Of a stretch of 64,000 bases of DNA, positions 19,446 to 27,981 are shown piece after piece. A model generated the notes under the pieces. That model saw only the letters and a list, made by a program, of their open reading frames with translations, was not told the DNA's origin and searched no databases. The position numbers and the translations under genes are program-made. This stretch comes from an uncultured Pelagibacteraceae bacterium (lineage in GTDB: Bacteria; Pseudomonadota; Alphaproteobacteria; Pelagibacterales; Pelagibacteraceae). The stretch is taken from the NCBI GenBank assembly GCA_902635845.1, contig CACPPK010000001.1, positions 158,070 to 222,069 on the forward strand. Reading direction: 5' to 3'. Position 1 is the first letter of the stretch, and each line of letters starts with the position of its first letter.

Positions 19446-20477
19446 ATGGAAGCATTAAAGAAAAATAAAAAAATATTTTTTAATATTGGTTTGTTGGTTG
19501 TTTTTGTATGGTTATTAATAACTAGCTATTCTCAATCAAAAAGAAAACCTGACAATATTGGGGAATTATTAAATGATTTTTCTTGGCTAGGAGGTAAGTG
19601 GCCAAAATGGTTAGATTTACCATTAATGAATTGGATTAATTCTGGTTTCAAAACACTTAACGAAAAATATGGGTACATATTTGAAGCTATTAACAATGTT
19701 CTTTTATATATGTTAATGCTTGTAAAAAATTTTTTAATTCAAGCTCCATGGCCACTAGTTATACTTGGTGTGGTGGTTCTAACTTACTTTGCAAGTGGAA
19801 GAAAAATTGGAACAACAGTATTTGTAGGATTTTGCACTTTTTTTATAGGTTTTCTTCACCCAATATTCTGGCAAAAAGCAATTGAAACAACTGCAATAAT
19901 GTTAATTGGAATATTTCTTTGTGTTGTTGCAGGTATTCCATTGGGAATAGCTATGGCACGAAGCGCAAGAACAAGAAATGTTATTTTGCCAGTTTTAGAT
20001 TTGATGCAAACTATTCCAAGTTTCTGTTATTTAATTCCGGGTATTATGTTGTTTGGTTTAGGAGCAGTTCCAGCTATTATAGCTACATTTATTTATGCAG
20101 TTCCTCCTTTAGTAAGACTAACAGATTTAGGAATTAGGCTTGTAGATACTGAGGTTATTGAAGCTGCGGATGCATTTGGTGCAAGTAAAAAACAAAAACT
20201 ATGGGGAGTACAAATGCCATTAGCTTTGCCAAATATTATGCAAGGAATTAATCAGTGTACAATGATGGCATTGGCGATGGTTGTTATTGCATCGATGATA
20301 GGCACTAGAGGTTTAGGAGATGAAGTTTTACTTGGACTTCAACAATTAAATGTAGGAAGAGCTGCTGAAGCAGGGATCGCTATTGTGCTTCTGGCAATAG
20401 TTCTTGATAGGATAACTCAATCTTATGGAGAAACACTACAAGAGAGAACAGCACCAAATACAAAGAAAGGTAAATAA
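19446..20477 (+). CDS. proW: Glycine betaine/proline-type ABC transporter permease
   Basis: EAADAFGASKKQKLWGVQMPLALPNIMQGINQ EAA loop and Pro/Gly-betaine permease core. Confidence 0.9.
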   Translation: MEALKKNKKIFFNIGLLVVFVWLLITSYSQSKRKPDNIGELLNDFSWLGGKWPKWLDLPLMNWINSGFKTLNEKYGYIFEAINNVLLYMLMLVKNFLIQAPWPLVILGVVVLTYFASGRKIGTTVFVGFCTFFIGFLHPIFWQKAIETTAIMLIGIFLCVVAGIPLGIAMARSARTRNVILPVLDLMQTIPSFCYLIPGIMLFGLGAVPAIIATFIYAVPPLVRLTDLGIRLVDTEVIEAADAFGASKKQKLWGVQMPLALPNIMQGINQCTMMALAMVVIASMIGTRGLGDEVLLGLQQLNVGRAAEAGIAIVLLAIVLDRITQSYGETLQERTAPNTKKGK

Positions 20478-21502
20478 TGTCTAAAATTGAGATTAATAAT
20501 GTTTATAAAATCTTCGGTAACAATCCTCAGTCTGTAATGCCAATGGTAAAAGATGGAGCAAACAAAGAAGAAGTTTTAGAACAAACTGGTCATACTGTTG
20601 GTCTTGATAATGTTTCATTAAAAATAGAAGAAGGAGAAACTTTTGTTTGTATGGGTTTGTCAGGATCTGGAAAATCAACTCTAATTAGGCATTTAAATAG
20701 ATTAATCGATCCCACTGACGGAGAAATTTTAGTAGAAGGAACAAATGTAATGTCATTAAATAAAGAACAACTAATTGACTTTAGAAGACATAAAATGAGT
20801 ATGGTGTTTCAGAGATTTGGTTTGTTCCCACATAAAACTGTTTTACAGAACGTAGGCTATGGATTGGAAATGCAAGGCAAAGCAGAAGAGGAAAGACATA
20901 GTGTAGCGATGGAAAAAATTGATGCTGTTGGTTTAACAGGATTTGAAAATCAATTTCCAAATCAATTATCTGGGGGAATGCAACAAAGGGTTGGTTTAGC
21001 AAGAGCACTTGCTACTGATAGTGATATCATGTTAATGGATGAAGCTTTTAGTGCTTTAGATCCTTTAATTAGAAGTGATATGCAAAAACAACTGCTAGAT
21101 CTTCAATCAGAATTAAAAAAAACAATCGTATTTATTACTCATGATTTAGATGAGTCTTTAAGACTTGGTGATCACATTGGAATATTAAATGCTGGTAAAC
21201 TTGTTCAAGTTGGAACACCAGTAGACATTATAATGAATCCAGCTGATGATTATGTTAAGGCATTTGTTAAAGATGTTAATAGAGCAAAAGTAATTAAAGC
21301 TAAAATAGTTATGAAAAAAACTGAAGAAGCAAATGATATTGATAAATCTAATTTAATAAAAGTTAATGAAGATCAATTTATAGAAGAATTTTTACCTCAA
21401 ATTGTTTGTTCAAATTCAAACTGTGAGGTTGTTGATAAAAGTGGAAATGTAAAAGGTTATATATCAAATAAAGAACTACAGACATCACTAACAAAATCTT
21501 AA
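20477..21502 (+). CDS. proV: Glycine betaine/proline-type ABC transporter ATP-binding protein
   Basis: GLSGSGKST Walker A, LSGGMQQRVGLARAL, DEAFSALDPLIR, C-terminal CBS-like tail. Confidence 0.9.
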   Translation: MSKIEINNVYKIFGNNPQSVMPMVKDGANKEEVLEQTGHTVGLDNVSLKIEEGETFVCMGLSGSGKSTLIRHLNRLIDPTDGEILVEGTNVMSLNKEQLIDFRRHKMSMVFQRFGLFPHKTVLQNVGYGLEMQGKAEEERHSVAMEKIDAVGLTGFENQFPNQLSGGMQQRVGLARALATDSDIMLMDEAFSALDPLIRSDMQKQLLDLQSELKKTIVFITHDLDESLRLGDHIGILNAGKLVQVGTPVDIIMNPADDYVKAFVKDVNRAKVIKAKIVMKKTEEANDIDKSNLIKVNEDQFIEEFLPQIVCSNSNCEVVDKSGNVKGYISNKELQTSLTKS

Positions 21503-21505
21503 TTA

Positions 21506-22294
21506 ATGGTTAACCAATCATTAAAGAATAAAAAAATAATAATTTCTGCAGGAGCATCTGGGATAGGTTTAGCTACGGCTAAAGTATGTCTTGCGCGTGG
21601 AGCATATGTTTATCTTTGTGATATTGACACTAAATCTTTAAACAAACTTAATAAACATCCTTTAAAAAATAAAAGATTGTTCTCATATGCATGTGATGCC
21701 TCAGATGAAAATCAAGTTTCAGATTTATTTAAGAAAATAAATAATAAAACAAAAAAAATCGATGCTTTAATAAATAATGTTGGAATCGCTGGACCAACCG
21801 GATCACTAGAAAAACTTAAATCTGAAGATTGGGAAAGAACCATTCAAGTAGATGTTAATAGTCATTTTTATTTTACTAAGAAAGCCATACCTTTAATTAA
21901 AAAATCTAGAAATGGATCAATAATAAATATTTCATCAACTGCTGGTATATTAGGTTTTCCTTTAAGATCCCCTTATGCGGCAAGCAAGTGGGCAATCATT
22001 GGAGTTACCAAAACATTGGCGATGGAGCTAGGTAAATTCAATATAAGAGTTAATGCGGTTTGTCCTGGTTCAATAAAAGGCGAAAGAATGAAAAGAGTAA
22101 TAAGAGATAAAGCAAAGTTTACAAAAGTTTCTTCAAAAAAAGTTGAAAAAGAATTTATTTCAATGAGTTCTATGAAAAAATGGATCCTAGAGGAAGATAT
22201 AGGAAAAATGTGTGCTTTTTTAATATCTGATGACTCAAGTAAAGTTTCAGGACAGGTAATTTCTGTAGATGGACATACAGAAAGAAACGACTAA
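21506..22294 (+). CDS. Short-chain dehydrogenase/reductase
   Basis: GASGIGLA cofactor motif, NNVGIAGP, YAASKWAIIG (YxxxK). Confidence 0.9.
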   Translation: MVNQSLKNKKIIISAGASGIGLATAKVCLARGAYVYLCDIDTKSLNKLNKHPLKNKRLFSYACDASDENQVSDLFKKINNKTKKIDALINNVGIAGPTGSLEKLKSEDWERTIQVDVNSHFYFTKKAIPLIKKSRNGSIINISSTAGILGFPLRSPYAASKWAIIGVTKTLAMELGKFNIRVNAVCPGSIKGERMKRVIRDKAKFTKVSSKKVEKEFISMSSMKKWILEEDIGKMCAFLISDDSSKVSGQVISVDGHTERND

Positions 22295-22689
22295 TTCGAA
22301 AACCTTTTATACTTTGGAAGTTTATCAGTAATTTTATAAAAATCTGATTTAGTACCAACAAATATATTTCTCATCGTCTTAAGACCTGTTTTTCCATTAA
22401 ACATACCCGCAGCTATTGATACATTATCTGTGTTTTTAAATTTAAAAAAAATACTAGCCCCACATTTATTGCAAAATCCTCTTTTTGCACTACTGGATGA
22501 TTTAAACCATTTGAGAGTTTTTTTATTTATGAATTTAATATCTTTATCTTTAACATTAGAATAAGCCCCATAAATACCATGGGTTTTTCTACATTGAATA
22601 CAATGACAATTTGAGACATTTCTATGTTCACCACTAGTTTTAAACTTTACTCCTTTACATAAACAACTGGCTGTTAAAGTTTTTTTCAT
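22291..22689 (-). CDS. GFA-family (glutathione-dependent formaldehyde-activating-like) zinc protein
   Basis: Cys pattern SCLCKGVKF, CHCIQCRKTHG, FCNKCGASIFF. Confidence 0.8.
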   Translation of the reverse strand: MKKTLTASCLCKGVKFKTSGEHRNVSNCHCIQCRKTHGIYGAYSNVKDKDIKFINKKTLKWFKSSSSAKRGFCNKCGASIFFKFKNTDNVSIAAGMFNGKTGLKTMRNIFVGTKSDFYKITDKLPKYKRFSN

Positions 22690-23633
22690 TATCTTCTAAT
22701 TTTATTTTCGTATTTTTTTCTTAATTTTTGAAGATCAACTAAATACTGATCTCTTATATTTGATATCATTGTAACCGATTTACCCTTGGCTTGTTTTGCT
22801 GTTCCTGAAATAAGTCTTGATGATAATTTATTTGATAATTTTGGGGCTTTTAATTTTGTCCAAGGTAACTTTAAAGCAGGTCCAAATTGCTCTAACATAT
22901 GTTTCATTCCTGCTTTTCCACCTGCAAGGTGAAAAGTTAAAAATGTACCCATTAACGACCATCTTAATCCTGGACCATCTTCAATTGCCCTGTCTAATTC
23001 CTCTGTAGTTGCATACCCCTCATTAATTATATGTAACCCTTCTCTCCATAATGCTTCTTGCAATCTATCTGATAAATAACCAGGTAATTCATTTTTTACC
23101 ATAATTGGATTCATAGAAATCGATTCATAAAATTTTTTAGCTAAATTTAAATTTTTTCTTGAAGTTCTCTTACCTGGAACAATTTCTACAGCAGGCAATA
23201 AATAAACAGGATTAAACGGGTGTCCAATTATACCTCGCTCTGGATTTTTGCATTTTGAATAAATTCTTGTTGGGAGCAAACCTGAAGAACTTGAGGAAAT
23301 TATTGAATTTGGTTTTGCATACATTCCAATTTTATTCATCAGTTTAGTTTTTAAAGAATAGTTTTCAGTTGCACATTCCTGAATAAAGTCTGCTTCTTTT
23401 AACGCCTGTTCTATTGAAGTAAAAAAATGAAAATTTTTAAGATTTATTTTTTTTTTGTTAAAAAGTTTTTTTACAAATGGCCATGTTCTTTTTATTTCGG
23501 ATATTAAATTTTTTTTTAACTTGATATCCTTATCAAATGCATAAACAATTTTGTTATGAGCTAAACAACGTATGATCCACCCTGCTCCAATTACACCTGT
23601 TCCAATTACAGCAACTTTTTTAATATTTTGCAT
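22689..23633 (-). CDS. L-carnitine dehydrogenase-like (3-hydroxyacyl-CoA dehydrogenase family)
   Basis: VAVIGTGVIGAGWI, GHPFNPVYLLPAVEIV, DGPGLRWSLMGTFLTFHLAGGKAGMKH. Followed by BKACE in the same operon. Confidence 0.85.
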   Translation of the reverse strand: MQNIKKVAVIGTGVIGAGWIIRCLAHNKIVYAFDKDIKLKKNLISEIKRTWPFVKKLFNKKKINLKNFHFFTSIEQALKEADFIQECATENYSLKTKLMNKIGMYAKPNSIISSSSSGLLPTRIYSKCKNPERGIIGHPFNPVYLLPAVEIVPGKRTSRKNLNLAKKFYESISMNPIMVKNELPGYLSDRLQEALWREGLHIINEGYATTEELDRAIEDGPGLRWSLMGTFLTFHLAGGKAGMKHMLEQFGPALKLPWTKLKAPKLSNKLSSRLISGTAKQAKGKSVTMISNIRDQYLVDLQKLRKKYENKIRR

Positions 23634-24520
23634 TACTTGTGTTTAACAAGTTTTAACTTCTCTCTTGTTTCTGCAGGTGTCATTGTTGTTGCACCTAGAT
23701 CTTCAACAATTCTAAGTGCTTTTTCAACTAACTGAGCATTTGTTGCTAGTTTGCCTTTAGATAAATACAAATTATCTTCTAAACCCACTCTTGGATTACC
23801 GCCCATAATTACAGTTTGTGCTACGAATGGCATCTCGTTTTTGGATATTGCAAAACCTGACCACACACCTTCTTTTGGCATAATATCTTTCATTGCTTGC
23901 ATTGCTAATGGAGTAGCTGGCGCTCCCCATGGAATTCCTAAACACATTTGAAACATTGGAGGATCGTCTAACAATCCTTCTTTATATAGTTGCGCTCCAA
24001 ACCACATATTTCCTAAATCAAATGCTTCTATTTCTGGTTTTACTTTAATTTCTTTTAATCGTTTTGCAGCTTTTCTTAAATCGTTTGGGGTATTAACCGT
24101 TATAACTGAACTATCACCAAAATTTAGAGTTCCACAATCTAGTGTACAAATTTCAGGTAAAAATTGTTCAGCATTAGCAATTCTTTCCATAACATTTGCC
24201 ATATCAGTCATTGGTCCAAACTCTAAAGGGTCTTTGCCTTGACCAATGTCTAAATCTCCACCCATTCCAGTTGTTAAATTTAAAATAACATCCGTATCAC
24301 TTGAACGAACTCTATCTACAACCTCTTTATATAATTCTAGCCTTCTGCTTGGTGTTCCGTCCTCTTCTCTAACATGAATATGTGCTATTGCTGCACCTGC
24401 CTTTGCAGCTTCAATCGCCGCTGTTGCAATTTGTTCTGGTGTTTTTGGCAATTCAGGATGTTTGCTTGCGGTATCTCCTGACCCAGTTACAGCACATGAT
24501 ATGAATACCTTGTTGTTCAT
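23633..24520 (-). CDS. BKACE family beta-keto acid cleavage enzyme (dehydrocarnitine cleavage)
   Basis: FISCAVTGSGDT...IATAAIEAAKAGAAIAHIHVRE, NLTTGMGGD, GNPRVGLEDNLYLSKG; neighbours L-carnitine dehydrogenase. Confidence 0.85.
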   Translation of the reverse strand: MNNKVFISCAVTGSGDTASKHPELPKTPEQIATAAIEAAKAGAAIAHIHVREEDGTPSRRLELYKEVVDRVRSSDTDVILNLTTGMGGDLDIGQGKDPLEFGPMTDMANVMERIANAEQFLPEICTLDCGTLNFGDSSVITVNTPNDLRKAAKRLKEIKVKPEIEAFDLGNMWFGAQLYKEGLLDDPPMFQMCLGIPWGAPATPLAMQAMKDIMPKEGVWSGFAISKNEMPFVAQTVIMGGNPRVGLEDNLYLSKGKLATNAQLVEKALRIVEDLGATTMTPAETREKLKLVKHK

Positions 24521-24567
24521 TTTAAGTAAGATTTATACTATTATAAAAAGGACGAGGGAATAAAAAA

Positions 24568-25035
24568 ATGTCATTTTACATAACAGATCTAACAATCAAA
24601 AAAGAATGGACCGATTACAATAATCACATGAACATGGCTTACTATGTCCTAGTTTTTGATCAGACTTGGGAGATAATTCTTGAAAAATTTAAGATGGGCG
24701 AAAAATCTGCAAAGGATACTCAAAGAAGTACCATGGTTGTTGAAACTCGAACTACTTATGATGGGGAGGTTAAAGAAGGAGATGGGGTTGAAATTGTTTT
24801 AACCTTTTTTGATCATGATAAAAAGAGACTACATTTCAAAATGGAAATGATTGAAAAATCATCAAAAAAATTATCTGCAACTATCGAAATGTTAGCTCTC
24901 TATATTGATCTTAGTAAAAGAAAAGTTACAGAATTTGAGGAAGAAAAAATTAAAATTATGGACGACTTTATAAATGAAAATAAAAATGAATTTAATTCTA
25001 ATAATTTAACAATTATAGGAAAACTTAAAAAATGA
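24568..25035 (+). CDS. Hotdog-fold thioesterase, probable betainyl-CoA thioesterase
   Basis: WTDYNNHMNMAYYVLVFDQ hotdog signature; divergent from the carnitine dehydrogenase/BKACE genes. Confidence 0.75.
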   Translation: MSFYITDLTIKKEWTDYNNHMNMAYYVLVFDQTWEIILEKFKMGEKSAKDTQRSTMVVETRTTYDGEVKEGDGVEIVLTFFDHDKKRLHFKMEMIEKSSKKLSATIEMLALYIDLSKRKVTEFEEEKIKIMDDFINENKNEFNSNNLTIIGKLKK

Positions 25036-25862
25036 TTGATATAAGATTATTATCTGGAGCATTAGGTGCAGAAATAAATGGAATTGATTTAACTGATGTA
25101 TCAGATGAAAATTTTAAGAAAATAAACGACCTATTGTTAGAACACAAAGTTATTTTTTTTAGAGATCAACCTTTAACCACAGAACAGCATATTGCATTAG
25201 CTGCAAAGTTTGGCCCATTAGAAACACATGCATATGTTAAAGGCCGAAGTGAATTTCCTGAAATTGTAAGAATAATTAAAAAACCTGATGAAAAAACACA
25301 ATGGGGCGAAGGTTGGCATTCAGATGTTAGTTACAATAAAAAGCCAACAAAGGCAGTTGTTTTAAAATCAATTAAAATTCCTCCAGTTGGAGGGGATACT
25401 GTTTTTTCAAATATGGAACTTGCATGGGAAACATTAGATGATGAGATGAAAAATAAGATTAAAGATAAAAAAGCTGTTCATTCATCAAGAGGTGGAGGAT
25501 TTTTCCTAGATAAATATAAAGCAATGGAGAGCAATGGAAATATGGATGAATACTCAAATACTCATCCAATTTTAAGAACTCATCCCGAAACAGGTAATAA
25601 AATTCTTTTTGTTAACTGGACCTATACAAAAGAAATAGTTGGCATGGATAAAAAAGAAAGTGATGAGATATTAAATTATTTATTCGAACATCAGGCAAGA
25701 CTAGATCTTACTTGTAGATTTAAATGGACAGAAAATGCAATTGCAATTTGGGATAATAGAAGTGTTCAACATTATGCAATCGCTGATTTTTATCCAAATA
25801 AAGGACTTGGTTTTGAAAGAATAATGGATCGGATTGCGATTGAAGGGGATCATCCACAATAA
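25032..25862 (+). CDS. TauD/TfdA-family Fe(II)/2OG dioxygenase
   Basis: VIFFRDQPLTTEQHIALAAKFGPLE, WHSDVSY (HxD), WDNRSVQHYAIADF (distal His). Confidence 0.85.
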   Translation: MIDIRLLSGALGAEINGIDLTDVSDENFKKINDLLLEHKVIFFRDQPLTTEQHIALAAKFGPLETHAYVKGRSEFPEIVRIIKKPDEKTQWGEGWHSDVSYNKKPTKAVVLKSIKIPPVGGDTVFSNMELAWETLDDEMKNKIKDKKAVHSSRGGGFFLDKYKAMESNGNMDEYSNTHPILRTHPETGNKILFVNWTYTKEIVGMDKKESDEILNYLFEHQARLDLTCRFKWTENAIAIWDNRSVQHYAIADFYPNKGLGFERIMDRIAIEGDHPQ

Positions 25863-25865
25863 TAA

Positions 25866-26402
25866 ATGAAAATAATTTATAAAATCATTTCAAATTTTAT
25901 AAATAATAAATCTTTATACATTGGTGAAAAAGTAACTATGTCAGAACATATGATTCAATCTGCCATGCTTGCTGAAAAAGCTAAGTGTAACGATGATTTA
26001 ATTTGTGCATGTTTGCTACATGACTATGGTCATTTTCTTTTAGAAGATCCTGATGAATTAGTTAAAAATAAATTAGACGGAGAACATGAAAATATTGGAT
26101 ATCAGTATCTTAAAAAATTTTTTGGGCAAAAAATAGTTGAACCAATTAAATACCATGTTTTAGCTAAACGTTATTTGGCTAGAGATAAAAAATATTTTAA
26201 TTTTTTATCAGATGCGTCAAAAATAAGCCTCAAGTTACAAGGAGGAGTTTTAAATACTAGAGAGAGTAAAGAGTTTGAGAATAAATCTTACTTTAAGCCA
26301 TCAATTCTACTTCGAAAATTTGATGAAGCTGCTAAAAGAACTGACATTAAAATGAAATCTATTCATGACTATGAAAAGTTGTTAAGTTCCAAACTTATAT
26401 GA
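25866..26402 (+). CDS. PhnZ/TmpB-like HD-domain protein (putative mixed-valent diiron oxygenase)
   Basis: YIGE at residues 18-21, H28, H52-D53 (LLHDYGH), H74, HVLAKRYL with H97, LSDASKISLKLQGG and D153 in LRKFDEAAK follow the remembered PhnZ ligand pattern. Confidence 0.75.
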   Translation: MKIIYKIISNFINNKSLYIGEKVTMSEHMIQSAMLAEKAKCNDDLICACLLHDYGHFLLEDPDELVKNKLDGEHENIGYQYLKKFFGQKIVEPIKYHVLAKRYLARDKKYFNFLSDASKISLKLQGGVLNTRESKEFENKSYFKPSILLRKFDEAAKRTDIKMKSIHDYEKLLSSKLI

Positions 26403-27979
26403 ATTTCGATTATTTAATAATTGGTGCTGGAAGTGCAGGCTGTGTACTTGCAAATCGATTAACAGAAAACAATCAAAACAATGTAGCAATATTTGAAGCT
26501 GGGAAGCCCAGTGATATTTGGAAAGTTAACATGCCACTTGCGATTTTATATACGATGCATGATCCAAAATATAACTACAAATATTATTCAGAACCAGAAC
26601 CTCATTTACATAATAGAAGATTATTTTGTCCAAGAGGAAAAATGATTGGCGGATGTTCTGCTCATAATGGAATGGTATTTGTAAGAGGAAACCCAAATGA
26701 TTATCAAAGATGGGCATCCTTTGGATTGGACGATTGGTCTTATGAAAAAGTCCTTCCCTATTTCAAAAAAATTGAAACCTGGTCTGAGGGAGAAAATGAA
26801 TATCGAGGTGGTAATGGAATATTACCAGTAAACCAATCTAAAAATAAAAATCCTTTATTCAAAGCGTTTGTCGATTCAGCTGGCGAGGCTGGTTACAAAA
26901 TAAATAATGACATGAATGGTAAAGAACAAGAAGGTTTTGGAATGTACGATGTTACTATTCATAATGGTGAAAGAGCAAGTGTATCTAAATATTATTTAAA
27001 TCCTGCCAAAAAAAGAAAAAACCTAAAAATATTCACAGAAGCTTTTGTTGAGAGAATTATATTTGATGGAAAAAAAGCAATTGGAATTGAAGTAAAAATC
27101 AAAAATAAAATCGAAAAGATTTATGCTAATAAAGAAGTGATTTTAAGTGGAGGTGCAATTAATTCACCACAATTACTAATGCTTTCTGGAATTGGTCCAA
27201 GCCAACACTTAAAAGACAAGGGAATTGATGTTGTTCATAACTTAGAGGGTGTTGGAAAAAACTTACAAGATCATTTAGAAACCTACGTGCAGCAGGAATG
27301 TAAAACCAAAGATACTTTATATTCATACGTTAATAAACTTAATATGATGAGGATTGGTATTCAGTGGTTTTTAAATAGAAGTGGTCCCTGCTCTACTTCT
27401 TTCTTAGAAGCTGGAGGTTTTTGTAAATCATCTCCAGAGAGAGAATATCCTAATATTCAATTTCATTTTTTTCCTGCTTTCGTAATTGATCATGGGTTAG
27501 TTGATCCAGATAGGCATGGTTATCAATTACATGCGAGTCCAAACCATCCAAAAAGTAGAGGTCATATAACTTTAAACAGCTCAGATCCTTATGATTATCC
27601 AAAAATTCAATTTAATTATCTAGAACATGAGGATGATTTAAAGCAAACCATAGAATGTATTCATGTAGCTAGAAAAATTTTGGGGCAAGACTCTCTGAAG
27701 CCTTTTGCAGGAAAAGAAATTGGACCAGGAGAACATGCTCAAACTAATGAAGTATTTGAAGAATACATTAGATCTAAAGCTGAAACTGCTTACCACCCAT
27801 CATGCACTTTAAAAATGGGTGTGGATAGTATGGCTGTTGTAGATCAAAAACTAAAGGTTCATGGTGTTGAAAATCTAAGAGTAGTTGATGCGTCTGTAAT
27901 GCCTGAAATTACAAGTGGAAACCTAAATGCTCCAACATTGATGATTGCTGAAAGAGCGTCTGAATTTATTTTAAACTAA
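26399..27979 (+). CDS. GMC-family FAD oxidoreductase (choline dehydrogenase-like)
   Basis: DYLIIGAGSAGCVLANRLTE, GGCSAHNGMVFVRG, GGAINSPQLLMLSGIGP, C-terminal YHPSCTLKMG. Confidence 0.85.
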   Translation: MNFDYLIIGAGSAGCVLANRLTENNQNNVAIFEAGKPSDIWKVNMPLAILYTMHDPKYNYKYYSEPEPHLHNRRLFCPRGKMIGGCSAHNGMVFVRGNPNDYQRWASFGLDDWSYEKVLPYFKKIETWSEGENEYRGGNGILPVNQSKNKNPLFKAFVDSAGEAGYKINNDMNGKEQEGFGMYDVTIHNGERASVSKYYLNPAKKRKNLKIFTEAFVERIIFDGKKAIGIEVKIKNKIEKIYANKEVILSGGAINSPQLLMLSGIGPSQHLKDKGIDVVHNLEGVGKNLQDHLETYVQQECKTKDTLYSYVNKLNMMRIGIQWFLNRSGPCSTSFLEAGGFCKSSPEREYPNIQFHFFPAFVIDHGLVDPDRHGYQLHASPNHPKSRGHITLNSSDPYDYPKIQFNYLEHEDDLKQTIECIHVARKILGQDSLKPFAGKEIGPGEHAQTNEVFEEYIRSKAETAYHPSCTLKMGVDSMAVVDQKLKVHGVENLRVVDASVMPEITSGNLNAPTLMIAERASEFILN

Positions 27980-27981
27980 AA

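Noticed and set aside
19919-20137. 72-aa plus-strand ORF inside proW
   Set aside because: Out-of-frame within a conserved permease; composition is Tyr/Ser/Cys-rich as expected for a shifted frame of AT-rich DNA.
25032-25862. Assigning this TauD-family gene as taurine dioxygenase
   Set aside because: No tauABC transporter or sulfonate genes nearby; operon partners (PhnZ-like HD, betainyl-CoA thioesterase, GMC) argue for another substrate.
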